Below are positions 44,295-51,579 of a DNA stretch of 64,000 bases, one piece after another (position 1 is the first letter of the stretch; each line of letters starts with the position of its first letter). The notes under the pieces are model-generated. The model made no database searches, was not told the origin of the DNA, and saw only the letters and a list, made by a program, of their open reading frames with translations. Made by a program: the position numbers and the translations under genes. Source of the DNA: Luteimonas sp. 9C (lineage in GTDB: Bacteria; Pseudomonadota; Gammaproteobacteria; Xanthomonadales; Xanthomonadaceae); assembly GCF_902506295.1 (NCBI RefSeq), contig NZ_LR733312.1:2752768-2816767 (forward strand), in the 5' to 3' direction.

Positions 44295-46516
44295 CGACGC
44301 AACATGCGGAAAGGCAGCGTCTGCTGGATGCGATGCGGTCTAGTGGATCGAACGACGCAGCTGACGAAGCGGACAGGCTCGAGGCGACTTACCACGCGCA
44401 GGAGATGGCCGGCCTGTCCCATGATGGCTATGACGCGGCCAAAGGTGCCGGTGAGCCACCGGCGGGCTGGATGCGCGTTAGTGCGACGCCTGCCCTCCTG
44501 CGCGAAATGCTCCCTGGACTTGATCTGGACGACGTGCAGATCCTGGACCTGCTGCAACCCGATAAATCCGGATTCCGCGCAGAGATCTATGTTCCAGGCC
44601 CTGCTGTACTCGGGCCCGGCTTCAAGCCGACGCTCGTCTTCAAAGGTTCGAGAGGCCATGTCCTCGAGAACGGCGAACTGCGAGACACCTCGCTTGAGGA
44701 TTTCGTCGGCAACAACCTCCCGCAGTCGATCGGACTGGAAACCGATTACTACACCCGATCCATGGCAGTGGCAGAAATACTCGAGCGCGCAGGTCTCGAT
44801 TTCGATATCACGGGCCACAGTCTGGGCGGCGGTATGGCGTCCGCGGCGTCCGCGGTAACGGGCATGCGAGCGGTCACCTTCAATGCCGCCGGGCTGCATC
44901 CCGAAACGGCGCCCACTTTCTTGAAAGGAAAGGACGGGCTGTCGCTCTTCGACACCAGCGAAACCGTCACCGCCTGGCAGGTGCAAGGCGAAATCCTCAA
45001 CGACGGCGTGCAGCAGGACATGCGTGGCATGAGTGATCTGCAGCGCGAGCGGTTCGCAACGGTCCTCACCAATGGCGTCGCCGCTGTGCAAAGCACGCCG
45101 GCGGGCCGTGACTACCTCGAGCACCGGCTGCTCCCAAGCATCCCCGAATCGTCGCATCCCGCCGTGCGCGCCCTGCTCGAAGCGCTCGAGCGCGGCGAAG
45201 CCGCGTCCATGATCCAGGACATGCCCGAAGCTGCCGGCAAGCGCATGCCACCGCTGGCGGCGATGACGCAACAGGAACAGACCCTCGTCGCGCGCGAAGA
45301 GCGTGACTCCATGGCCGAGCTGCATCAGCTGGGCGGACCGCTCCTGACCGTACTGGCGATGGGTGCGCGCGGTGCGAACGCCGGCGCGCAGGCGGGCGAG
45401 GTGGTCGCCAGCGGCGGCCGCGCGCTGGGCGACGGACTCGCGCACGCCGGTGACGTGGCACGCAACGGAACGGCGCTTGCCGCCGCCCATGTCGACCGGA
45501 CCTGGCAAGGCGCCGGCGTCGCGCTGGCACAGGGCACACACGCGATGGGGGAGTTCGCCGCGCAGGCGCGGATGGTGGGCGCGCACGGCGCGGCGGCCAT
45601 CGATGAGGCGCAAGGCTGGGCACACGCGGGTGTTGCACGCGCGCGTGGCGGTCTCCTGCGCAATGCGGGAGAGGCGGCGGGCGTGTTTTCCAACACATGG
45701 CGCGAGGGTCTGCACGCGCGCGCGGACCGCATCGAGGCGGCGGGTGATGCCGCACGGGAACGCAGCCGCGGCGAGGCGGCTGCCGCGATCGAGCAGGGGC
45801 GCGCGGTCGCGCAGGGGCGACGCGACGCGGCCGGTGCCATCGCGGACGGCGTCCAGGCTGGCACCGGCATGGTCGGCACCCAAGCGCGCACGCAGCTGGT
45901 CTACGTCGGCGAACGTCTCGATGCAGGGCTCGAGGTCACCGGCGCGCGGATCACCCGGATGACGTCGCATGCGCCCACGGTCGGCGCAGGCTTCGGCGCC
46001 CTGAACGGGGTGGTCGTCGGCGGCGCGCTGGCATTCGATCCGCGCACGCCGCGCGGCCTCCAGCACTGGTCCGGCGCGATCGAACTGACGCGTGAAGCAG
46101 GCCCGGCGCTGTCAGAGGCGGTGGCGCGCCACGGCATGGCGTCGGCCGTGCTGCCGAGTCTGGAACGCCATGTCGCCGAACAGGAAGCAGCCGCGCGGCA
46201 GATGCTGCGCGAACAGGAACGGCGGGTTGAAGCACCGATGCTGGAGAATCGGTCCGCACTGCTGTCAGGCGACACTGGCACCGCGCTGGAGCGCCTGTTC
46301 TCGGCGGTCCGCTCGGGCGATCCCGATGCCGCGAAACGGGCGTCCTCCGCACTGATGGAAACGTCCGGAGCGCAGGCGTGGCTGGCCGACGGACAGGCAC
46401 GACTCGCCACGCGCGATCACGCGCTCACGCAGACGCCCGGACCGGCAGCCCAGCAGACCCCGCAAACGCTGGACCTGCAGTGTCCCCACGAGCAGGCCGC
46501 ACTGATGCAGCGCTGA
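44291..46516 (+). CDS. Class-3-lipase-domain protein, candidate antibacterial phospholipase effector
   Basis: A 741-residue protein without signal peptide or long transmembrane helix. Residues about 60-260 form an alpha/beta-hydrolase of the class 3 lipase type: the oxyanion strand TLVFKGSRGH and the nucleophile elbow ITGHSLGGGMAS with Ser177. Residues about 340-560 are Ala/Gly/Arg-rich and helical, with quasi-repeats such as GRALGDGLAHAGDVARNGTA. The C-terminal 90 residues (from PMLENRSALL) are helical with a Gln/Pro-rich tail. The canonical xanthomonad T4SS signal (XVIPCD) was not recognised. Base composition differs: sampled 60-base lines at 44281-44400 are 60-62% G+C, against 75% at 45841-45900. 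It is coupled to the ankyrin lipoprotein upstream. The secretion route is unknown, since no secretion-system gene is in the window. Confidence 0.78.
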   Translation: MTTQHAERQRLLDAMRSSGSNDAADEADRLEATYHAQEMAGLSHDGYDAAKGAGEPPAGWMRVSATPALLREMLPGLDLDDVQILDLLQPDKSGFRAEIYVPGPAVLGPGFKPTLVFKGSRGHVLENGELRDTSLEDFVGNNLPQSIGLETDYYTRSMAVAEILERAGLDFDITGHSLGGGMASAASAVTGMRAVTFNAAGLHPETAPTFLKGKDGLSLFDTSETVTAWQVQGEILNDGVQQDMRGMSDLQRERFATVLTNGVAAVQSTPAGRDYLEHRLLPSIPESSHPAVRALLEALERGEAASMIQDMPEAAGKRMPPLAAMTQQEQTLVAREERDSMAELHQLGGPLLTVLAMGARGANAGAQAGEVVASGGRALGDGLAHAGDVARNGTALAAAHVDRTWQGAGVALAQGTHAMGEFAAQARMVGAHGAAAIDEAQGWAHAGVARARGGLLRNAGEAAGVFSNTWREGLHARADRIEAAGDAARERSRGEAAAAIEQGRAVAQGRRDAAGAIADGVQAGTGMVGTQARTQLVYVGERLDAGLEVTGARITRMTSHAPTVGAGFGALNGVVVGGALAFDPRTPRGLQHWSGAIELTREAGPALSEAVARHGMASAVLPSLERHVAEQEAAARQMLREQERRVEAPMLENRSALLSGDTGTALERLFSAVRSGDPDAAKRASSALMETSGAQAWLADGQARLATRDHALTQTPGPAAQQTPQTLDLQCPHEQAALMQR

Positions 46517-46570
46517 CGACGTGATCCGCTTGCGAACGTCCGGCGTGCAACGCATCGGCGCGTCGCAGCG

Positions 46571-47119
46571 TCAGCTCGCTTCGGTGAACAACCGCGCCCA
46601 GCCGGCGTGCCCCAGCGTTTCCAGCGTGGCGAGATTGCGGTCGATGATGCGATCCGGCTCGGGATACGCATCCACCGCGCGCGCCACGCTGTCTTCGCGC
46701 AGCAGGTGCAGGGTCGGATACGGGGCGCGATTGGTGTAGTTGCCGATGTCGTCGGGGGCGGTGCCGGCGAACTGGTAGTCGGGGTGGAAACTCGCGACCT
46801 GCAGCACGCCGTCGAGTTCCAGCGCCTCGACCAGGCCATCGGCCTCGTCGAGAAAATCGTTGTACTCGAGGAAATCGCCGAGCACCTGCGGGTGCACGAT
46901 CAGCGTCGTGTCGATCTCGCCGGCCGCCGTGTCGCGCAGACGCAGCAGCTCCTCGCCGAGCGCTTCGAGCAGCGCTTCGGGTGTGCCCGCATCGCTCAGC
47001 ACGAAACGCACCTGATCCTTGACCACGACCGCCTTGGCGAACGGGCACAGGTTGAGTCCGATCACCGCGCGCTCCAGCCACAGGCGGGTGTCGGCGATCG
47101 GGTCGTCGGTGCGCACCAT
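46571..47119 (-). CDS. DUF1415 family protein
   Basis: A 182-residue soluble protein. The family signatures TRLWLERAVIGLNLCPFAKA, TTLIVHPQVLGDFLEYNDFL and ASFHPDYQFAGT followed by NYTNRAPYPTLHLLRE are intact. The conserved Cys in NLCPFA and His in FHPDYQF suggest a catalytic or metal site, but activity is unknown. The gene is 5 bp downstream of yajQ on the same strand, so they form one operon, and it converges on the lipase gene. Confidence 0.9.
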   Translation of the reverse strand: MVRTDDPIADTRLWLERAVIGLNLCPFAKAVVVKDQVRFVLSDAGTPEALLEALGEELLRLRDTAAGEIDTTLIVHPQVLGDFLEYNDFLDEADGLVEALELDGVLQVASFHPDYQFAGTAPDDIGNYTNRAPYPTLHLLREDSVARAVDAYPEPDRIIDRNLATLETLGHAGWARLFTEAS

Positions 47120-47124
47120 GGGAT

Positions 47125-47607
47125 TCAGTCGCGGAAGTTGTCGAACTGCAGCGGCAGCTCGAAGTCGGCGCCGCGCAGCAACGCCATCGCCGCCTGCAGG
47201 TCGTCGCGCTTCTTGCCGTTGACGCGCAGCTTGTCGCCGTTGATCTGGCTGTCGACCTTGAGCTTGGCCTCTTTCAGCGTGCTCTGGATCTTCTTGGCCA
47301 GATCGCGCTCGATGCCCTGCTTGACGGTCACCGTCTGCCGCGCGCCGGCCAGATTGGTCTCAATGTCCCCGAACTCCAGGCACTTCACGTCGATCTTCCG
47401 CGCCGCCAGGCGCTGACGCAGGATCTCGGTCATCTGCTGGACCTGGAAGTCGCTCGGCGCCGTCTGCTTGATGGTCGATCCGTCGAGTTCGTAGGACGCC
47501 TCGACGCCCTTGAAGTCGAAGCGCGTGGTCAGCTCGCGGTTGGCCTGGTCGACGGCGTTGGTCAGCTCGTGGGTGTCGACTTCGGAGACGATATCGAAGG
47601 AAGGCAT
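47125..47607 (-). CDS. YajQ-family nucleotide-binding protein
   Basis: A 160-residue protein of two RRM-like ferredoxin folds. It opens MPSFDIVSEVDTHELTNAVD and carries TRFDFKGVEASYELDG and DKLRVNGKKRDDLQAAMALL. Xanthomonas and Pseudomonas homologues bind cyclic di-GMP and influence virulence gene expression; E. coli YajQ binds nucleic acids. Start and length match the family (about 160). First gene of the yajQ-DUF1415 pair, divergent from the alcohol dehydrogenase. Confidence 0.94.
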   Translation of the reverse strand: MPSFDIVSEVDTHELTNAVDQANRELTTRFDFKGVEASYELDGSTIKQTAPSDFQVQQMTEILRQRLAARKIDVKCLEFGDIETNLAGARQTVTVKQGIERDLAKKIQSTLKEAKLKVDSQINGDKLRVNGKKRDDLQAAMALLRGADFELPLQFDNFRD

Positions 47608-47743
47608 GGGGCACCTGCAGGTGGGACGAAAGCGCGCAGATTACCGCACGGGCGGTATGGGCTGTTCCGCCACTGCCACGCTGGCGCGGCGCGGCAGGGC
47701 GCAGAATGAGCGGCCCCCAATCGCTCAAGACGAGGCATCCGCC

Positions 47744-48793
47744 ATGCTCGACACTCCCGCCTATGCGGCCGCCGACGCCAGTTCCCCGCTGGCACCGACC
47801 ACCATCCAACGCCGCGCGCCGCGCGCGAATGAAGTCCTGATCGACATCGCCTTCTGCGGCGTCTGCCATTCGGACCTGCACCAGGTCCGCGACGAGTGGG
47901 GCGGTTCGATCTTTCCGATGGTCCCCGGTCACGAGATCGTCGGCCATGTCGCCGAGGTCGGCGCCGGCGTCACCCGGTTCAAGATCGGCGACGCGGTGGG
48001 TGTCGGCTGTTTCGTCGACTCCTGCCGCACCTGCGCGCAATGCGAGGCGGGCGAGGAGCAGTTCTGCGAGCAGGGCATGACCGGCACCTACAACGCGATG
48101 GAGCGCGACGGCAGCGCGCCGACCTACGGCGGCTACTCGACCCGCATCACGGTCGACCAGGACTACGTGCTGCGTGTGCCGGAGTCGCTGCCGCTCGACG
48201 CCGCGGCGCCGCTGCTGTGCGCCGGCATCACCACGTATTCGCCGCTGCGCCATTTCGGCGTCAAGGCAGGCGACGCGGTCGCGGTCGTGGGTCTCGGCGG
48301 CCTGGGGCACATGGCGGTGAAGTTCGCGGTGGCGATGGGCGCGCGCGTGACCGTGCTGAGCACGTCGGACTCCAAGCGCGACGACGCACTGAAGCTCGGC
48401 GCGCACGATTTCGCCGCGACGCGTGACGAGAAGACGTTCAATACCCTGGCCAAGACGTTCGACTTCATCGTCGACAGCGTGTCCGCGCCGCACGACTACA
48501 ACGCCTACCTGTCGCTGCTGAAGGTCGACGGCACGATGATCCTGCTCGGCGTGCCCGATCAGCCGGCCCCGGTCGCTGCCGGCGCGCTGATCATGCAGCG
48601 CCGTCGCCTCACCGGTTCGCTGATCGGCGGCATCCGCGAGACCCAGGAGATGCTCGACTTCTGCGCCGAGCACGGCATCGTGTCCGACATAGAGCGGATC
48701 GGCATCGCCGACATCAACGCCGCCTATGAGCGGATGCTCAAGGGCGACGTGCGCTACCGCTTCGTCATCGATACGGCGACGCTCGCCGCCTGA
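47744..48793 (+). CDS. Zinc-dependent NAD(P) alcohol dehydrogenase (YahK/cinnamyl-alcohol type)
   Basis: A 349-residue medium-chain dehydrogenase. Catalytic zinc ligands are in FCGVCHSDLHQ and PGHEIVGHV. The structural zinc lobe shows four cysteines in SCRTCAQCEAGEEQFC. The Rossmann motif is VVGLGGLGHMAVKFAV, followed by STSDSKRDDALKLGA, whose Ser-Lys pattern suggests NADP preference. It reduces aldehydes broadly in homologues. The start MLDTPAYAAADASSPL is standard for YahK-like proteins. No ribosome site is obvious. Confidence 0.92.
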   Translation: MLDTPAYAAADASSPLAPTTIQRRAPRANEVLIDIAFCGVCHSDLHQVRDEWGGSIFPMVPGHEIVGHVAEVGAGVTRFKIGDAVGVGCFVDSCRTCAQCEAGEEQFCEQGMTGTYNAMERDGSAPTYGGYSTRITVDQDYVLRVPESLPLDAAAPLLCAGITTYSPLRHFGVKAGDAVAVVGLGGLGHMAVKFAVAMGARVTVLSTSDSKRDDALKLGAHDFAATRDEKTFNTLAKTFDFIVDSVSAPHDYNAYLSLLKVDGTMILLGVPDQPAPVAAGALIMQRRRLTGSLIGGIRETQEMLDFCAEHGIVSDIERIGIADINAAYERMLKGDVRYRFVIDTATLAA

Positions 48794-48866
48794 TCGACGT
48801 CCCGCGCGCCGGATGCCCGGCGCGCGCGTCCATGCGACGATGCGCGGCCCGTCCGACGAGTCGCCC

Positions 48867-49802
48867 ATGTCCCGCCCCGCCGCCGCACCCCGGACCGACG
48901 CCCGCGCCGCGGCGCTGTGGATGCTGTTCGCCGTGCTCGCGTTCGCCGGCATGGACGCGGGCATGAAGTGGATCGCCAACGATTATTCGGCGTTCCAGGT
49001 CGCCACCTTCCGCAGCCTGGCCACATTGCCGCTGATCGTCGGCTGGCTGCTGCTGCGCGGGCGCGTGGGCAGCCTGCTGCGCATCCACTGGCCCCTGCAC
49101 CTGCTGCGCGGAGTATTGGGCGTGGGCATGATCGCCGGCTTCGTCTACGGCCTGGCGCGGATGCCGCTGTCGACCGCGTACGCGATCGTGTTCGTCTCGC
49201 CGCTGATGGTGACCGCGCTGGCGGTGCCGTTGCTTGGCGAGAAGGTGGGCCCCCGGCGGTGGACCGCAATCGCGCTCGGCGTCGTTGGTGTGCTGGTCGT
49301 GCTGCGGCCGACCGGCGAGGGCATGGCCACGCTGGCGGGGCTCGCGGTCGTCGGTGGTGCGCTGTGCTACGCGATCGCCTCGATCACCGTGCGCAAGCTC
49401 GCGCAGCGCGACAGCCCCGAGGCGCTGGTGTTCTGGTTTTTGGTGCTGATGGCGGTCTTCGCCGGCGTCCTGGCGTGGCCGGACTGGCAGCCGCTGCGGC
49501 GCGACCATTGGTGGGTGCTGGCACTGATCGGCGTGACCGGCGCGCTGGGTCAGGTCGGGTTGACGCACGCGTTCCGGCTCGGCGAGGCCAGCCAGGTCGC
49601 GCCGCTCGAGTACACCGCGCTGCTGTGGGTCGTGCTGCTGGACCTGTTCGTCTGGCAGGTGTTGCCCGACGGCATGACCTGGCTGGGCGCCGGCATCATC
49701 GTCGCCAGCGGTCTCTACATGTTCCGCCGCGAAAAGGTGTTGGCCGGGACGGGCGAGGTCGACGGCGACGTCAAGCGACTCGACGGCACGCCGCCGCCGT
49801 AA
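48867..49802 (+). CDS. EamA/DMT-family transporter
   Basis: A 311-residue ten-helix membrane protein with two EamA repeats. The first starts AALWMLFAVLAFAGMDAGMK and contains MPLSTAYAIVFVSPLMVTAL. The second includes LAVVGGALCYAIASITVRKL and ends LDLFVWQVLPDGMTWLGAGI. RhaT/RarD-like exporters of metabolites have this form; the cargo is unknown. ATG 48867 is preferred, but an in-frame ATG at 48840 would add nine residues. Downstream of the alcohol dehydrogenase by 73 bp on the same strand. Confidence 0.87.
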   Translation: MSRPAAAPRTDARAAALWMLFAVLAFAGMDAGMKWIANDYSAFQVATFRSLATLPLIVGWLLLRGRVGSLLRIHWPLHLLRGVLGVGMIAGFVYGLARMPLSTAYAIVFVSPLMVTALAVPLLGEKVGPRRWTAIALGVVGVLVVLRPTGEGMATLAGLAVVGGALCYAIASITVRKLAQRDSPEALVFWFLVLMAVFAGVLAWPDWQPLRRDHWWVLALIGVTGALGQVGLTHAFRLGEASQVAPLEYTALLWVVLLDLFVWQVLPDGMTWLGAGIIVASGLYMFRREKVLAGTGEVDGDVKRLDGTPPP

Positions 49803-49883
49803 GCGACGGCACACCTTCATCGTGGTCGCGCGCTGTTTCGCCGATCATGCCGCCTCCGACTCGCCGGAATCCGCCACACCGCC

Positions 49884-50420
49884 ATGCCTCTTCTGCTGCT
49901 CGCCGTGGTCCTGCTCGCCATCTTCGCGTTGCTGCTTCTGCTATGGCCGCTGGCGCTGTGGAACCGCTATCGCGTCGGCACCTCGCGCCGACGTCCGCCG
50001 CGTTGGTTGACGCGCCTCAATGCCTGGCTGATCCCCGCATCGGCGCTGGTGTTCCTCGGCGGCATGGGCATCGCCCAGTGGTTCGTCGCCCACGCATTTC
50101 CGTATGCCGCGCTCGGTGTGCTCGCCGGCCTGGCGCTCGGTGCGCTGGGCTGGCTGGTGACGCGCGTCGAACATCTGCCTGGCCAGGTCTGGTACACGCC
50201 GAACCGCTGGCTGGTGCTGGCGCTGACGCTCGTCGTCGTGGCCCGCGTGTTCGCGGGTATCTGGCAGGCCTGGGAACGCATGCGTGGCGATTACGCCGCG
50301 CTCGCGGCCTGGGGCCCGCTCGGGGAGCCGGCGGGCCTGTTCGCGGTCGCCGGTCTCGTCATCGGTTACCACGCCATGTATGCAGTGCTGCTGCAATGGC
50401 GGCTGGGGCGCTGGCTCTGA
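49884..50420 (+). CDS. DUF1453 family membrane protein
   Basis: A 178-residue protein with about five hydrophobic segments (MPLLLLAVVLLAIFALLLLL, ASALVFLGGMGIAQWFVAHA, YAALGVLAGLALGALGWLV, WLVLALTLVVVARVFAG, LFAVAGLVIGYHAMYAVLL). The loop WNRYRVGTSRRRPPRWLTRL and the TPNRWLVLALT segment are characteristic of DUF1453. Function unknown. It follows the EamA gene by 81 bp and converges on the OmpW-like gene. Confidence 0.78.
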   Translation: MPLLLLAVVLLAIFALLLLLWPLALWNRYRVGTSRRRPPRWLTRLNAWLIPASALVFLGGMGIAQWFVAHAFPYAALGVLAGLALGALGWLVTRVEHLPGQVWYTPNRWLVLALTLVVVARVFAGIWQAWERMRGDYAALAAWGPLGEPAGLFAVAGLVIGYHAMYAVLLQWRLGRWL

Positions 50421-50461
50421 TCTGATTGCCCGGGCCCGCCCGGAGCGTCGCCAGGCGGGCG

Positions 50462-50490
50462 CAAAAAAAAAGACCCGCCGAAGCGGGTCT
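50462..50490 (-). terminator. Rho-independent terminator for the OmpW-like gene
   Basis: AGACCCGC-CGAA-GCGGGTCT is preceded by a run of nine A on the plus strand (50463-50471), so it reads stem then T-run on the minus strand, about 30 bp beyond the stop at 50519. Confidence 0.9.
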
Positions 50491-50518
50491 TCCATGGCAC
50501 ACGACTCTGGGAGAGAGG

Positions 50519-51151
50519 TCAGAAGCGTGCGCCGATACCAACGCCCACGGTCCACGGGTCGAGCTTGAGCTCCTGACCGGTGGAGACGCCGGCCTGGTTC
50601 ACGTCGGCGCGGCTGCGCAGGTAACGCGCATCGGCACGGGCAAACCAGGTGGGGGTGATGTTCATGTCGACACCGACAGTGCCGATCGCGCCCTTCGGCG
50701 ACGACAGGCTGACGTGCTCGCCGCCCGGATTGAGGTCTTCACCACTGATGTTGGAGTGGTGGTAACCCAGACCCACGAACGGGCGGAAGGTGTTGTCTGC
50801 CTGACCAAAGTGATACTGGCCGCTCAGCGCGATCGGCTGCTGCTCGACGGTGCCGACCTTGCCGGCGTCGTTGCGGACGCGGTGGTCGAACTTGTCGAGG
50901 GCGCCCCACAGTTCGGCGCTGATGTTGTCGGTGAAGTTGTAGGAGACCGATGCGGTCGGTGCGGGGCCACCGTCGACTTCGACGCCATCGTTGGCGCTGC
51001 GGTTGGTCGGCTCGAGCAGAGTGGCGCCGCCGACGACCGAAAAGCGCTTGCCGGACGCGGTGTCGCCCGCATCCTGGGCGAAGGCAACCGACGAAACAGC
51101 GAAGCTGGCCAGGGTGGCGAGCGCAAGAACGCGCTTGTTGGACTTCAGCAT
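50519..51151 (-). CDS. OmpW-family outer membrane protein
   Basis: A 210-residue beta-barrel precursor. It has a signal peptide (MLKSNKRVLALATLASFAVS, then SVAFA), followed by strands typical of OmpW: PTASVSYNFTDNISAELWGA, FRPFVGLGYHHSNIS and TPTWFARADARYLRSRADVN. It ends DPWTVGVGIGARF with the terminal Phe. AAGGAG precedes the ATG by about 8 bp. OmpW proteins form small hydrophobic channels. It has its own terminator and a long upstream region shared divergently with aceF. Confidence 0.88.
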   Translation of the reverse strand: MLKSNKRVLALATLASFAVSSVAFAQDAGDTASGKRFSVVGGATLLEPTNRSANDGVEVDGGPAPTASVSYNFTDNISAELWGALDKFDHRVRNDAGKVGTVEQQPIALSGQYHFGQADNTFRPFVGLGYHHSNISGEDLNPGGEHVSLSSPKGAIGTVGVDMNITPTWFARADARYLRSRADVNQAGVSTGQELKLDPWTVGVGIGARF

Positions 51152-51300
51152 GGGGTGTGCTCCTTCTTGAAGGCCGGACCGTGTCGCGGGTCCAGCGTTG
51201 CGACATGTCGCAGCGTGCGGGGGCGGCGCTGCGACCTTCCTCTGCGGGAAGGCGGCGCCATGCTCGCAATCGGAAGCTGAATAGACGATTTGCGCCAGCT

Positions 51301-51319
51301 GAAGCGTTCGCAACGCTTC
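51301..51319. promoter_or_regulatory. Perfect 19-nt palindrome upstream of the OmpW-like gene
   Basis: GAAGCGTT-CGC-AACGCTTC has eight-base arms without mismatch, about 150 bp upstream of the ompW-like ATG. It lacks a T-run. It may be an operator for that gene's promoter. The 428-bp gap 51152-51579 otherwise contains a purine-pyrimidine alternating tract and the aceF promoter, and no gene. Confidence 0.45.
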
Positions 51320-51464
51320 ACCGTGTCTTCGGGAACCCGTTCGCGCAGTTCATCTGCAAGGGCGTGCCGATGCGACATCCACGCAACGCAAGCGCCAAAA
51401 AATCCATGTGCCGTCGTCGAATGTCACGGCTGCGACGCAGCGTTCCGCATTCGGTGTCGGGCAT

Positions 51465-51516
51465 GCACGCGCGCTGCGCATGTGCACGCGCGCCCATGCG
51501 CGTCCGTACGCGATGC
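51465..51516. other. Alternating purine-pyrimidine tract (Z-DNA-prone)
   Basis: A stretch of mostly CG, CA and TG steps begins GCATGCACGCGCGCTGCGCA and runs through TGTGCACGCGCG to GCGCGTCCGTACGCGATGCA. Breaks in alternation are few. It lies just upstream of the aceF promoter. Left-handed DNA potential is inferred from sequence only. Confidence 0.4.
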
Positions 51517-51521
51517 AACAG

Positions 51522-51550
51522 TTGGCGCGAACCCTGCTGGGCCGCACAAT
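51522..51550 (+). promoter_or_regulatory. Sigma-70-type promoter for aceF
   Basis: TTGGCG (51522-51527), a 17-bp spacer and CACAAT (51545-51550) give a plausible promoter whose start would fall near 51557, about 23 bp before the aceF ATG. Confidence 0.55.
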
Positions 51551-51579
51551 AGCCGGTCACGAGATGCCCGGAGGGCCGC

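Noticed and set aside
46200-46516. XVIPCD-type T4SS signal at the C terminus of the lipase protein
   Set aside because: The Gln-rich tail is suggestive, but the conserved blocks of that domain were not recognised, so no T4SS assignment is made.
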